From the NCBI GenBank assembly GCA_949502235.1, contig CATBDC010000030.1, forward strand, positions 1 to 45,371: a stretch of 45,371 nt of DNA. Direction: 5' to 3'. Numbering within the stretch: position 1 is the stretch's first letter; every line of letters starts with the position of its first letter. The DNA comes from an uncultured Lachnospiraceae bacterium. Its GTDB lineage: Bacteria; Bacillota; Clostridia; Lachnospirales; Lachnospiraceae. Positions 1 through 9,144 of this stretch are shown here, in pieces. Under the pieces are notes generated by a model. That model worked only from the letters and a program-made list of their open reading frames with translations, did no database searches and was not told the origin of the DNA. The position numbers were made by a program, and so were the translations under genes.

Positions 1-140
1 ATCTGACTGGTGAATCTTAGTCGGCAGGCTCAAAATTCCGAGAGCCTATTTTATATATGTACTTTTCCTTTGAATTAAAAACCATATTCCAAGTATACTA
101 CAGGATACGGGAAATTTACAATCTTTTCATAATGTTTTTA

Positions 141-169
141 TTGATTTCTAAGTATGCTCTCCGTATAAT
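141..169 (+). promoter_or_regulatory. sigma-A type promoter of ftsH
   Basis: A -35 box TTGATT (141-146) and a perfect -10 box TATAAT (164-169) are separated by 17 bases, the ideal spacing. Transcription would start near 176, a few bases before the AGGAGG ribosome binding site of ftsH. The region upstream (1-140) contains only a weak six-pair stem around 27-50 followed by T-rich sequence, which may be the tail of a preceding transcript; I see no gene there. Confidence 0.75.
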
Positions 170-194
170 GTAAGAGTAGTACAGGAGGAGAAAA

Positions 195-2096
195 ATGGAT
201 AACCAGAATAGAAATAATAAGGGCCCTGACAGAAATAATAAGCAAGGGTTCTCTTTTGTGATTATTGTTACTTTACTTACGGCAATGATGGTATTTGCCC
301 TGTATCAGTTCCAGGGAGTGAGCAGCCAGGAAAAAGAGATAAGCTATGATGAATTTCTCAAAATGGTTGAGGACAGAAAGGTTGATACCGTAGAAGTGAA
401 AAGTGACCGGATAGTGATCACTGCCAAAAAGGAGAAAGGCGAGAGGGAAGCCAAGGAATACTATACCGGCGTGATTCGTGACGATACTTTGTCTAACAAG
501 CTTTATAAGGCTGGGGTAGAATATAAGCAGGAGATTCCGGACACGACTTCCATGATGGTAGCTCAGACGATTTTTTCATTCCTGCCGATCTTTCTTTTAA
601 TAGGCATGCTTGTCTGGATGACAAGAAAGATGTCTAAGGGCGGGGGCATTATGGGTGTTGGAAAAAGCAATGCCAAAATGTACGTAGAGAAGCAGACCGG
701 CGTGACTTTTAAGGATGTTGCCGGGCAGGATGAGGCGAAGGAGTCGCTGCAGGAGGTAGTGGACTTTTTGCATAATCCGGGGAAATACACAAGTGTAGGC
801 GCCAAGCTGCCGAAAGGGGCTCTTCTTGTGGGACCGCCGGGAACAGGTAAGACGCTTCTTGCCAAGGCTGTAGCAGGTGAAGCAAAGGTTCCCTTTTTCT
901 CTCTTTCCGGATCAGCATTTGTGGAAATGTATGTGGGAGTCGGGGCATCGAGGGTTCGTGATTTATTTAAGCAGGCACAGCAGATGGCGCCGTGCATCAT
1001 TTTTATTGATGAGATAGATGCCATTGGCAAGAGCAGGGATAATCAGCTTGGAAGTAATGATGAGCGGGAGCAGACGCTGAATCAGCTTCTGGCGGAGATG
1101 GATGGTTTTGAGAGTAATAAGGGTCTTGTTCTTCTGGCAGCAACGAACCGTCCGGAGATTCTGGATCCGGCGCTTTTAAGACCGGGACGCTTTGACCGGC
1201 GTATTATTGTAGAAAAGCCGGATCTTAAGGGGCGTGTTGATGTATTGAAGGTACATTCAAAGGACGTAAAAATGGATGAGACGGTGGATCTTGATGCCAT
1301 AGCCCTTGCAACCTCCGGAGCAGTGGGCTCTGACCTTGCTAATATGATTAATGAAGCGGCGATTAATGCAGTAAAAAATGGAAGAAATGCAGTCTGCCAG
1401 AGTGATTTGTTTGAAGCAGTCGAGGTAGTGCTGGTAGGTAAAGAGAAAAAGGACAGAATTATGAGCCAGGAGGAGCGGAGGATTGTATCCTACCACGAAG
1501 TAGGGCATGCTCTTGTAAGTGCACTTCAGAAGGATGCGGAGCCTGTGCAGAAAATTACGATTGTTCCGAGAACAATGGGAGCTCTTGGTTACGTTATGCA
1601 GACACCGGAGGAGGAGAAGTTTCTTAATACAAAGAAGGAGCTTGAGGCAATGCTGGTTGGAGCACTTGCCGGACGTGCTGCAGAGGAGATTGTATTTGAT
1701 ACGGTGACAACCGGCGCCTCTAATGATATTGAAAAGGCAACCAAGATTGCGAGAGCCATGATTACCCAGTACGGTATGAGTGACAAGTTCGGGCTTATTG
1801 GCCTTGAATCTATCCAGAACAAATATCTGGACGGAAGGCCGGTAAGCAACTGCGGCCAGGCTACAGCATCGGAGATAGATAAAGAGGTTATGAAAATGCT
1901 GAAGGAATCTTACGAAGAGGCTAAGAAGCTCTTGGGAGAGCACAGAAAGTCTCTTGATAAGATTGCGGATTTCCTGATAGAGAAGGAGACCATTACAGGA
2001 AAAGAGTTTATGGAGATTTTCCATGAGGTGGAAGGGATTAACCCGGAGGAGAAGAAAGAACCGGAAGAGAGGATTGCTATGTCACCGGTGGAGTGA
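195..2096 (+). CDS. ftsH: ATP-dependent zinc metalloprotease FtsH
   Basis: Membrane-anchored AAA+ protease that extracts and degrades misfolded membrane proteins and short-lived regulators. The 633-residue product has the full family layout: a first membrane helix at about residues 20-40, an extracytoplasmic segment, a second helix at about 118-140, and the AAA module with Walker A GPPGTGKT (213-220), Walker B FIDEID and the second region of homology ending in RPGRFDRR. The M41 protease domain carries the zinc motif HEVGH (434-438; HEAGH is the commoner form) and an acidic third ligand region near [18 protein letters not shown] precedes the ATG closely and a strong promoter lies just upstream. 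The gene appears to be transcribed alone, with a long inverted repeat starting 12 bases after its stop codon. Family and start are secure. Confidence 0.97.
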   Translation: MDNQNRNNKGPDRNNKQGFSFVIIVTLLTAMMVFALYQFQGVSSQEKEISYDEFLKMVEDRKVDTVEVKSDRIVITAKKEKGEREAKEYYTGVIRDDTLSNKLYKAGVEYKQEIPDTTSMMVAQTIFSFLPIFLLIGMLVWMTRKMSKGGGIMGVGKSNAKMYVEKQTGVTFKDVAGQDEAKESLQEVVDFLHNPGKYTSVGAKLPKGALLVGPPGTGKTLLAKAVAGEAKVPFFSLSGSAFVEMYVGVGASRVRDLFKQAQQMAPCIIFIDEIDAIGKSRDNQLGSNDEREQTLNQLLAEMDGFESNKGLVLLAATNRPEILDPALLRPGRFDRRIIVEKPDLKGRVDVLKVHSKDVKMDETVDLDAIALATSGAVGSDLANMINEAAINAVKNGRNAVCQSDLFEAVEVVLVGKEKKDRIMSQEERRIVSYHEVGHALVSALQKDAEPVQKITIVPRTMGALGYVMQTPEEEKFLNTKKELEAMLVGALAGRAAEEIVFDTVTTGASNDIEKATKIARAMITQYGMSDKFGLIGLESIQNKYLDGRPVSNCGQATASEIDKEVMKMLKESYEEAKKLLGEHRKSLDKIADFLIEKETITGKEFMEIFHEVEGINPEEKKEPEERIAMSPVE

Positions 2097-2107
2097 TGGG
2101 GGAGGAC

Positions 2108-2522
2108 GGTTTCCACGCCCACGGCCCCTCTAAGAAAACTGGCTGGCAGACGGCGTACAGGCAGCTCGGACAGCAGGGCTTAGACAGGGTTCCCAGGCAG
2201 ACAGGCAGTGTCCCGGACAAAAACGATTCCAGATGCGGACATATTGTAAATTCAAAACAGCCAGAATATAGGTCACCGGACAGATTCAGCCGGAATTTTT
2301 GATAAATTCCCGCTTCAGCTGTCCTCGTAACATGTACTTATGGTACATGTTACGAACCTATATTCTGGCTGTTTTTCATTAACAATATGTAACCGCTCTT
2401 CCAACGTTTTTTGCCCGGGACACTGCCTGTCTGCCTGGGAACCCTGTCTAAGCCCTGCCGTCTGTGCGGCTGTACGCCGTCTGCCAGCCTGTTATCTTAG
2501 AGGGGCTGTGGGCGCGGGAACC
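2108..2522. repeat. long imperfect inverted repeat, arms of about 165 bp
   Basis: The left arm (2108-2272) and right arm (2357-2522) are reverse complements along almost their whole length, with scattered mismatches and small gaps. Shared blocks include GGCTTAGACAGGGTTCCC, GGCAGACAGGCAGTGTCCCG and AACAGCCAGAATATAGG. The 84-bp centre contains two further hairpins. The element begins 12 bp after the ftsH stop and ends about 135 bp before the lacI promoter. Small open frames here are by-products of the repeat and show no recognisable protein. Possible roles are a very strong terminator or mRNA 3' end for ftsH, a structured RNA, or a non-autonomous mobile element. I see no transposase, and no target duplication was obvious at the ends. 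Confidence 0.85.
2278..2354. repeat. two hairpins in the centre of the ftsH-lacI inverted repeat
   Basis: The first hairpin pairs GGACAG (2278-2283) with CTGTCC near 2319-2324, with inner pairing of CGGAATTT to AAATTCCCG. The second is a perfect 12-bp stem, CGTAACATGTAC (2326-2337) with GTACATGTTACG (2343-2354), and a five-base loop. With the outer arms this would fold as a long stem ending in a three-way junction. Confidence 0.75.
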
Positions 2523-2656
2523 TGGAGGCGAGCCTTCCGAAATCTGTCGGCTGTGGGTGTGCAATGCGGTACTAGCGGAGGTGCTCTGGTTTTTATAGAT
2601 TCCATCGAAATGTGTGGTAACGTTATTATAAACAAAGACTTTCTAAAAATTATATA

Positions 2657-2706
2657 TCGACAATAGAAGGATTTTATGTATAATAAAAGTATGAGAACGT
2701 TTCCAC
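2657..2706 (+). promoter_or_regulatory. promoter and candidate LacI-type operators for the 2732-9071 locus
   Basis: A -10 box TATAAT (2679-2684) is preceded at 16 bases by TCGACA (2657-2662) as a plausible -35. Just downstream, GAGAACGTTTCCAC (about 2693-2706) has the central CG and AACGTT core typical of LacI-family operators, and would overlap the transcription start. A second palindrome TAACGTTA lies at 2618-2625, upstream of the promoter. The arrangement suggests autoregulation by the adjacent LacI-type protein. The operator assignment is inferred from family habit. Confidence 0.5.
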
Positions 2707-2731
2707 AAATAAAATCATACAGGAGGATAGA

Positions 2732-3754
2732 ATGAAGAAGGCGACATTGAAGGATGTTTCATCAAGATCGGGTGTCTCGGTTTCTACGGTGTCCAGATAT
2801 ATTAATGGTTCTGGGTATGTAGATGATAAAACTGCCAGGTGTATTCAGGAGGCAGTTGAGGAGTTAAATTATAAACCAAATAAGTTTGCACAAAGTCTTA
2901 AGAAGGATGCCACCCAACAGATAGTACTTATTGTGCCGGATATTTTGAATCCTTATTATGCAGTGATTTTTCGTGAACTGCAGGAAAGGGCGTTAGCGGA
3001 GGGGTATACGATTGTCCTTTATGATACTGCCCAGAGGGAAGAAGAGGAGATAAAGGCGGTTTCTTTTGCGGAGGAGATTGGGGCAGATGGAATTATTTAC
3101 TGTTCTATTTATAAGTCAGAAGAGTGTTTAAAGCAGCTGATTCAGAATGGGAAGCCTGTTATTGTGAATAATAATTATAAAATGGCGGCATTTGATACAT
3201 TATACAGCGAGGCGGGAAATGGAATTTATATTTCCGCAAGGCATCTGTTGAAATGTGGCCATAGAAAAATCGGCTATGTGGGAGGCAATCCTGTTTCAGA
3301 TGTAAATATCAGAAGGAAAAAAGGGTTTTTGAAGGCTGTAGAGGAACAGGATATATGTGTGCCGGAAGACTGGATTTTTGAAATGGACTTTTCTATGGCA
3401 GCCGGTTATAAGGCTGGAATGTATTTTGCTTCATTAGAGGAACGGCCAACGGCTCTTTGTGCGGCAAATGATATTATTGCAATGGGGCTTATTACTGCAT
3501 TTAATGAGCGCCGTATTAAAATTCCCCAGGATATTAGTATTACTGGTGAGGATAATATCGAGTTTTCTAAGATTTGCAGACCGACTCTGACAACGGTAGA
3601 GAACAGCGGAAGCTTTTTTGCGGAACATGCATACAGGCTTTTGATGGAGAGAATCAAGAAGGTGTATACAGGAGAAGCACGGAAAATTGTATGTCCCAGA
3701 GAATTGATTGTAAGAGAATCTACAAGGATAATCAGAGAAGAGAAAGGAGAATAG
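2732..3754 (+). CDS. LacI-family transcriptional regulator
   Basis: DNA-binding repressor of the LacI/GalR family, 340 residues, the usual length. The N-terminal helix-turn-helix is textbook (LKDVSSRSGVSVSTVSRYIN, followed by the hinge-helix region around NYKPNKFAQSLKK). The rest is the periplasmic-binding-protein-like effector domain (from QIVLIVPDILNPYYA to the end). AGGAGG lies just before the ATG. The gene opens an apparent operon with a nucleoside hydrolase and an ABC importer, and the hydrolase start follows the stop by two bases. The likely effector is therefore a nucleoside, ribose derivative or related sugar, but this is contextual inference only. Confidence 0.93.
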   Translation: MKKATLKDVSSRSGVSVSTVSRYINGSGYVDDKTARCIQEAVEELNYKPNKFAQSLKKDATQQIVLIVPDILNPYYAVIFRELQERALAEGYTIVLYDTAQREEEEIKAVSFAEEIGADGIIYCSIYKSEECLKQLIQNGKPVIVNNNYKMAAFDTLYSEAGNGIYISARHLLKCGHRKIGYVGGNPVSDVNIRRKKGFLKAVEEQDICVPEDWIFEMDFSMAAGYKAGMYFASLEERPTALCAANDIIAMGLITAFNERRIKIPQDISITGEDNIEFSKICRPTLTTVENSGSFFAEHAYRLLMERIKKVYTGEARKIVCPRELIVRESTRIIREEKGE

Positions 3755-3756
3755 AT

Positions 3757-4713
3757 TTGGAAAGGATTATTTTGGATACAGATATAGGAACAGATGTTGA
3801 TGATGCGATGGCTGTTGCGTTAGCGGCTCTTTCTCCTGAAATTAAGGTCGAAGGAATTACGACTGTGTATGGGGATGTTGACTTAAGAGCGCGTATGGCT
3901 GTCAAGATTTTAAAACTACTGGGAAAAGAAGAAATACCCGTGATGGCAGGAATACGGGAGGTATTACTTAGAAACCGTGAGATCTGGTGGCTTGGTCATG
4001 AGGGAGAAGGGCTTTTGGAGGAAGGAGAAGAGCTTCCTTATGATAAAAGACATGCGGTAGATTTCATTATTGATACAGTAATGAATAATCCAGGCGGAAT
4101 CACGCTGGTAGCAATTGGCCCATTTACGAACCTGGCTGTGGCAATGGCACGGGAACCGTTGATTGCAGAAAATGTAAAGCAGATTATTATTATGGGCGGA
4201 AGTGCCAGGCTTGGAAGTATTGGGATGGAACTAGAGTATTCAGATCATAATGTCAGCAGAGATCCCGAGTCAGCTTCTCTTTTGTTTAGAAGCGGGGCAC
4301 CAATTATAATGTGCGGCTATGATGTCACCCGTCAGGTGCTGGTTCGCACAAAGGATGTGGAACGTTTGGAGGCAACGAAGGAACCGTTAAATCTTGCAAT
4401 GGCGCGTATGATCAGGAAATGGCTGGATTGGTGGAAACGTGATTTTACTGCAATGAATGATCCTTTATGTATCGGACTTTTGATTGATCCGAGTTTCTGC
4501 AGAGGAAAGATGATGAATGTACATGTAGAGTATGACCACAGGCATCCGACAGGACATACGATTTGTACACTGCCAAAAACCCCATGGACACCGCCTGCAG
4601 AGCTGGGAAGGAAGATACCGGATCCCACGGTTAAGGTTTGTCTTGAAGTAGATGCCGAAAGATTTATGAAAATGCTGATGAACAGGGTATGTGACAGAAA
4701 TTACAAATTTTAA
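3757..4713 (+). CDS. nucleoside hydrolase (inosine-uridine preferring type)
   Basis: Cleaves the N-glycosidic bond of a nucleoside or similar riboside, releasing base and sugar. The start is taken as TTG at 3757 because AAAGGAG sits seven bases upstream and the calcium-binding motif DTDIGTDVDD then falls at residues 7-16, its usual place. The frame stays open into lacI but that extension resembles no family member. This gives 318 residues, the typical length. Other family marks are the GPFTNLAVA segment, the HNVSRDPESA segment and GYDVTRQ, where the His of the commoner VTH variant is Arg. The gene follows lacI by two bases and precedes the binding-protein gene by eight, so it is translated with the transport operon. 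Substrate unknown. Confidence 0.9.
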   Translation: MERIILDTDIGTDVDDAMAVALAALSPEIKVEGITTVYGDVDLRARMAVKILKLLGKEEIPVMAGIREVLLRNREIWWLGHEGEGLLEEGEELPYDKRHAVDFIIDTVMNNPGGITLVAIGPFTNLAVAMAREPLIAENVKQIIIMGGSARLGSIGMELEYSDHNVSRDPESASLLFRSGAPIIMCGYDVTRQVLVRTKDVERLEATKEPLNLAMARMIRKWLDWWKRDFTAMNDPLCIGLLIDPSFCRGKMMNVHVEYDHRHPTGHTICTLPKTPWTPPAELGRKIPDPTVKVCLEVDAERFMKMLMNRVCDRNYKF

Positions 4714-4721
4714 GGGAGGAA

Positions 4722-5915
4722 ATGCTTAATTTCCTGGTAATGCCTGATATTGAGAAGGTAAGTGATGTTTTTAAAGAATACGAAAAAAAGAATACAGATG
4801 TAAAGGTAAATGTAGAATCTCTTCCTTTTGATAAAATGTTTGAGGCAATAGAGGTACGTCTTGGCGCTAAAGAGGATTCTGTTGATGTATTGCTTGTAGA
4901 TGCCCCTATGGTGGCAAATTATGCTGCAAAGGGATATCTTGCAGATATGTCTTCTTATGTGGATGATGAGTCAAAGGGGAAGATTACAGAGGCATCACTG
5001 GGAGCAGGAACAATTGATGGAAAGCTGATGGCACTGCCGCTTAACAGTTCTACTGTGAACCTATACTACAATAAAGAAATATTTAAAGAAAAAGGAATAG
5101 AGGTTCCATCAGAGGATGTAGATGAGAGATGGACATGGGAAAGGGTTGTAGAGGCGGCGAAGGAACTTACTTATGAAAAGGACGGCAGGCAGATTTATGG
5201 GCTTTGTTTTGAGCAGATAGGGCGTCCTTATCAGCTTCTTCCTCTGGCACAGAGCCTGGGGGCAGAAGAGTTTGTTAGTGAAGACGGCTCAAAAACAGAG
5301 GGCTATACAAATTCGGAAGAGATGGTTAAAGCGTGCCTGTTTTACTATGATACCTTTAATACATGGAATATCAGCCCGAAAATCAGTGCGGATGATGCCG
5401 TTTCCTATTTTACTGGCGGACAAGTTGCCATGTTTATCGGAGGTCCGTGGCAGATTCCGGCTATGACAGAAGCAGGAATGGACTTTGGATTTGCGCCACA
5501 CCCATATTTTGAGGGCGGAGAGGTAGTAACACCTACCGGAAGCTGGTATGTAGGAGTGTCGAATTATTCGAAAAACAAGGAAGAGGCAGCAAAATTTGTA
5601 GAGTTTATTACAACAAATGATGATGCCTGTCAGATGAATTATGATATCGGGAAGAACCTTCCCTGCAACATTCATGTACTGGAAGCAATTGATCATGATC
5701 CTGCATATGAGAGCTTCCCTGATAATTCTATGAAGCTTGCAGTATATGAATCGATTCATACAGCAAAGGCAAGGCCGCAGATGGCAGGATATGCAGAATG
5801 GCAGTCTGTTATGGAGAAAACATATAGTGATATTATGAATGGAAGTCATCCAAAGGAAGCACTTGACCTGGCTGTTTCCGAGATTGATAAGCAATTAGAG
5901 AAATATAAAAAGTAG
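4722..5915 (+). CDS. extracellular solute-binding protein (family 1) lacking a signal peptide
   Basis: Resembles the lipoprotein receptors of sugar ABC importers: the mature-domain start (LNFLVMPDIEKVSDVFKEYE), the DSVDVLLVDAP segment, AMFIGGPWQIPAM and a helical C-terminus. Normal members begin with a basic, hydrophobic signal peptide and a lipobox cysteine; here translation opens directly at the first beta strand of the mature domain. The only room upstream is eight bases after the hydrolase stop, with a good GGGAGG site before the ATG at 4722. The 5' end, including the signal sequence, therefore appears to have been lost, and the 397-residue product should stay in the cytoplasm unless exported unusually. 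The remainder looks intact. Confidence 0.85.
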   Translation: MLNFLVMPDIEKVSDVFKEYEKKNTDVKVNVESLPFDKMFEAIEVRLGAKEDSVDVLLVDAPMVANYAAKGYLADMSSYVDDESKGKITEASLGAGTIDGKLMALPLNSSTVNLYYNKEIFKEKGIEVPSEDVDERWTWERVVEAAKELTYEKDGRQIYGLCFEQIGRPYQLLPLAQSLGAEEFVSEDGSKTEGYTNSEEMVKACLFYYDTFNTWNISPKISADDAVSYFTGGQVAMFIGGPWQIPAMTEAGMDFGFAPHPYFEGGEVVTPTGSWYVGVSNYSKNKEEAAKFVEFITTNDDACQMNYDIGKNLPCNIHVLEAIDHDPAYESFPDNSMKLAVYESIHTAKARPQMAGYAEWQSVMEKTYSDIMNGSHPKEALDLAVSEIDKQLEKYKK

Positions 5916-5927
5916 CTTGCAGATATG

Positions 5928-5946
5928 GGGCAGGGATTCCCTGCCC
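5928..5946 (+). terminator. short GC-rich hairpin between binding protein and permease genes
   Basis: GGGCAGGGA (5928-5936) and TCCCTGCCC (5938-5946) are perfect inverted repeats around one central base, so the real loop would be about five bases. No long T run follows. Hairpins at this place in importer operons commonly stabilise the upstream binding-protein message or attenuate read-through; that role is inferred. Confidence 0.6.
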
Positions 5947-5973
5947 TTAGACTTTACAGGAGGATATGAAAAG

Positions 5974-6840
5974 GTGAAATGGAAAAGAATAGCTGCGCCT
6001 CTGCTCTTTTTAACACCGGCAATGCTTGGAATTATGGTATTTAAGGTGTTTCCTATCTTACAAGGTGTATTTGACAGCTTTTTTCAATATTCCTTTATTA
6101 ATCAGAAAACCTATTTTACGGGCTTTCAGAATTATATAGACGCATTAACGGATCCAGTATTTTTAAATTCAATAAAAGTAACTATGATTTTCAATATCAT
6201 TGTCAATCCCCTTCAGGTGTTTATATCTTTTGGGTTAGGTCTTCTGCTTATGGTTAAGGTAAAAGGACAGAAAGCTTTTCGGACCATACATCTGATACCG
6301 ATTACAGTGTCCTTTACTATTGCATGTATTTTGTGGGGAGTTTTAATGAATCCGGAGCAAGGGCTTCTGAATTCTGTGCTGAATATATTCGGAATACCTA
6401 ATCAACAATTTTTATTTGATAAAGCGCAAGCGCTGCCAGGTGTTATCGGTATAGCAACCTGGAAAGGAGTAGGCTACTGGGCGCTATTTTTCATATCAGG
6501 GCTTGAGGAAATTCCTTCACAGCTTTATGAAGCCGCTGCCATTGACGGGTCTGGCCCATGGAACACCTTACTGCATATTACAATACCTCAAATGAAGAGA
6601 ACAGTGCTGTTTGTGGTGATTTCTGATACAATTTCAAACTTTCTTTTGTTTGTTCCGGCGTATATTCTAACAAACGGAGGACCTGAAGGAAGTACTGATT
6701 TTATGATGTTTGAAATTTTTAAAAATGCGTATGCCTATTCAAATGTAAATCTTGCCTCGGCAATGATTGTAATACTTCTTGTGATTATGCTGGCTGTAGT
6801 AGGTGCAGAGACTATGCTGCTGGGAGGAAGAGATGAATAG
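5974..6840 (+). CDS. sugar ABC transporter permease, MalF/UgpA type
   Basis: Inner-membrane channel subunit of a CUT1-type importer. A GTG at 5974 is preferred as start: AGGAGG (5958-5963) lies ten bases upstream and the protein then begins VKWKRIAAPLLFLTPAMLGI, a typical short cytoplasmic leader plus first helix. The earlier in-frame TTG at 5917 has no ribosome binding site. The 288-residue product has about six helices and the ATPase-docking EAA loop (YEAAAIDGSGPWNTLLHITI). The stop overlaps the next permease by eight bases, showing translational coupling. No ATPase gene is present in the cluster, so a shared MsmX-type ATPase encoded elsewhere is expected for CUT1 systems of Firmicutes. Confidence 0.92.
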   Translation: MKWKRIAAPLLFLTPAMLGIMVFKVFPILQGVFDSFFQYSFINQKTYFTGFQNYIDALTDPVFLNSIKVTMIFNIIVNPLQVFISFGLGLLLMVKVKGQKAFRTIHLIPITVSFTIACILWGVLMNPEQGLLNSVLNIFGIPNQQFLFDKAQALPGVIGIATWKGVGYWALFFISGLEEIPSQLYEAAAIDGSGPWNTLLHITIPQMKRTVLFVVISDTISNFLLFVPAYILTNGGPEGSTDFMMFEIFKNAYAYSNVNLASAMIVILLVIMLAVVGAETMLLGGRDE

Positions 6841-7675
6841 ATTGAAAGGAAAGACAAAAATAGTTATTTATTTTCTTCATGCGGTTCTTCTGGCTGTAGT
6901 TTTTCTGCCTCTGATATTTGCCCTTGTTTCTTCCTTCCGTCCACTGGAGGATTTGTATAAATATATCAGGCCGCTGTCGATAGAGACCTTTATACCAAAA
7001 AATTTTACATTGGATGCATATAAGGATATTTTTGTGAAATATAGATTTGGAACCTCTGTAATGAATTCGGTTTTTGTGGCCGCGGTAACTGTAATAGCAG
7101 GAGTTATTGTTAATGCACTTGCAGGTTTTGCGTTTGCCAAGTTCCAGTTTCCCTGTAAACGGCTGCTGTTTGGGATTGTACTGATAACCTTTATGGTTCC
7201 ATTTGAGCTTTTATCGATTAATCTGTATAGTATGATGATTGATTTTGGATGGGTCGATACATTTTTTGCATTGATTGTCCCAAGTGTTCCGAACGGAATG
7301 GTTATTTTTCTCTTCAGGCAGTATTATCTGGGGTTTCCGGATTATCTCCTGGAGACAGCTAAAATTGATGGATTGAACTGGTGGGAAATTTTTTGGAGAG
7401 TAGTAATGCCTAACTCGAAAGCAGTATGTATTAGTTCAGGGCTGGTGCTGTTTTTAAATCAGTGGGAATCATTTTTGTGGCCGGTTCTTGTAACACGAAG
7501 CGAAAATATGCAGACTATACAGATAGCATTAAACAGCTTCCGGACGCAATATACCAAGGAATGGAACAACATATTTGCAGCATCTATTATAGCCTTTTTA
7601 ATTCCGATTTTAATTATTCTGCCACTGCAGAAATTTTATGTTGAAGGCATTACCAGTACCGGAAGCAAGGAATAA
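6833..7675 (+). CDS. sugar ABC transporter permease, MalG/UgpE type
   Basis: Second channel subunit of the importer. The ATG at 6833 is chosen because GGGAGG (6822-6827) is well placed and the product begins MNRLKGKTKIVIYFLHAVLL, a basic leader before the first helix; an upstream in-frame ATG at 6803 would add residues read from inside the partner gene. The product has 280 residues, about six membrane helices and an EAA loop around LLETAKIDGLNWWEIFWRVV. Together with the preceding permease it forms the heterodimeric pore. The following glycohydrolase gene begins about 30 bases after the stop and probably shares the transcript. Confidence 0.92.
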   Translation: MNRLKGKTKIVIYFLHAVLLAVVFLPLIFALVSSFRPLEDLYKYIRPLSIETFIPKNFTLDAYKDIFVKYRFGTSVMNSVFVAAVTVIAGVIVNALAGFAFAKFQFPCKRLLFGIVLITFMVPFELLSINLYSMMIDFGWVDTFFALIVPSVPNGMVIFLFRQYYLGFPDYLLETAKIDGLNWWEIFWRVVMPNSKAVCISSGLVLFLNQWESFLWPVLVTRSENMQTIQIALNSFRTQYTKEWNNIFAASIIAFLIPILIILPLQKFYVEGITSTGSKE

Positions 7676-7705
7676 ACTGAATGAAAATGAAAGGGAGAGG
7701 ATGTC

Positions 7706-9071
7706 ATGTTAAAATTAAAGGATAAAATGCGCTGGACATATTTTTCAGATATGCTGGAGGATGAGTATAGTGCGTGCAGGTATCAGGGGAAGCCAGTAGA
7801 AAAGTTTGAAAAAAAGATAGGAGAAATTTCTAAAATTGAGAATAGCAAAAAACGTGAAGAGGAAGCCGGCAGACTATTAGATCAGATGGAAAAGGAGGCT
7901 GTAAAGGATACAGGCAGTTTCCAGGAGCCGTCAAAATATGAGGAGATACAGGAAGCTCTGCCAAAGAAAAAGAAGAAGCAGCTGCAGATAGATCAAAGTA
8001 AAATAAAGGATAAGCTGTTGGGAGCATGGTTGGGTAGAATAACAGGATGCCTCCTAGGCATACCAGTAGAAGGATGGACGAAAGAAAGAATTCGGGGATT
8101 TTTATCTGAATCAGGGCAGTACCCTCTAAAAACCTTTATGACAGCAGATGTTAAGGATGAAGTAAAAATGAAATATAAGGTGGAAGCGGCAGATCCTGAG
8201 ACGCCATATGACAGAACAGTAATCTACTGGAAAGAATATATTGAGAAATACCCGGTAGATGATGATATGAATTACCCTGTACTGGCATTAAAAATTGCTG
8301 AACGTTACGGGCTGGAGTTTGATTCGCAGGATGTGGCGGAAGCCTGGCTTCTTGGCATACCGGGGCTGCATGCGTGTACGGCAGAAAGGGTGGCATACAA
8401 AAATCTGATGAGCGGTATTCTTCCGCCAGAATCAGGAAAGTACAGAAACCCATACAGGGAATGGCTGGGAGCACAGATACGGGGGGATTTCTGGGGCTAT
8501 GTTTTTCCGGGCAGTCCGGGCGAGGCGGGCATATATCGATGCATGCGTTTCTCATGATAAGAATGGAATTTACGCAGAAATGCTGATTTCAGCTATATGC
8601 AGTCTTTGCTGCAGTGAAAATCTGTCTATGAAGGAGATTGTGGAGGAGGCGCTTTTAGAGATTCCAAAGCAATGCAGGCTTGCTGCCTGCGTCAGGACAG
8701 TGTTGGAGGAATATGAACAGGGGATGTCTTTTCAGGACGTGGCAGACAGAATACATAACGAATATAATGAAGAGAGCTTTTTTGACTGGTGTTATGTAAT
8801 GCCGAACATGCAGCTGGTTATTGCAGCAGTTCTGTGCTTTTCTGAATCCTTTACAGAAGCAATAACAAATATCGTTATGTGCGGCTTTGACACAGACTGC
8901 AACGGTGCCACCGTGGGTTCTATTCTTGGACTTTATAGGGGAAAAGACTGTATAGACAAAAAATGGTATGAGGATATTAAGCCAGTTGTCTGCACAAGTA
9001 TTCATGGATATCACGAAATGAGCATTGAAGAACTAGTTGAAAGAACGCATAGATTAATAAAATATTTATAG
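7706..9071 (+). pseudogene. ADP-ribosylglycohydrolase (ARH/DraG family) gene split by a frameshift
   Basis: ARH-family enzymes are binuclear-magnesium hydrolases acting on ADP-ribosyl or other N-ribosyl bonds. The upstream frame (7706-8557) encodes a lysine-rich leader of about 105 residues, the GAWLGRITGCLLGIPVEGW motif and the acidic metal motif PVDDDMNYP. It then runs GYVFPGSPGEAG and ends in unrelated residues. The second half continues in another frame from about 8530, reading AYIDACVSHDKNGIYAEM through the C-terminal metal motif GFDTDCNGATVGS to a stop at 9071. Removing one G in GCGGGCA near 8526-8532 restores one frame, although the spacing between the halves looks a little short compared with relatives as I recall them, so a slightly larger indel is possible. 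Both halves are otherwise well conserved, implying a recent lesion or a sequencing error. Confidence 0.85.
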
Positions 9072-9144
9072 AAGGCAAAGTCTCTTGTCAGAAATCCAAG
9101 GGTAAGTTAAAATAAAGGAGTATTATATACCTGAGGAGATTGAC

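Noticed and set aside
1257-2024. 255-codon minus-strand frame inside ftsH
   Set aside because: It is antisense to the conserved FtsH protease domain and has no ribosome site or recognisable domain.
2093-2666. Open frames at 2093-2302 and 2340-2666 as genes
   Set aside because: They lie across the inverted-repeat arms, lack ribosome binding sites and resemble no protein; they are by-products of GC-rich repeat sequence.
8500-8560. Programmed ribosomal frameshift in the glycohydrolase gene
   Set aside because: No slippery heptamer or downstream pseudoknot-like structure was seen; a simple indel is more likely.
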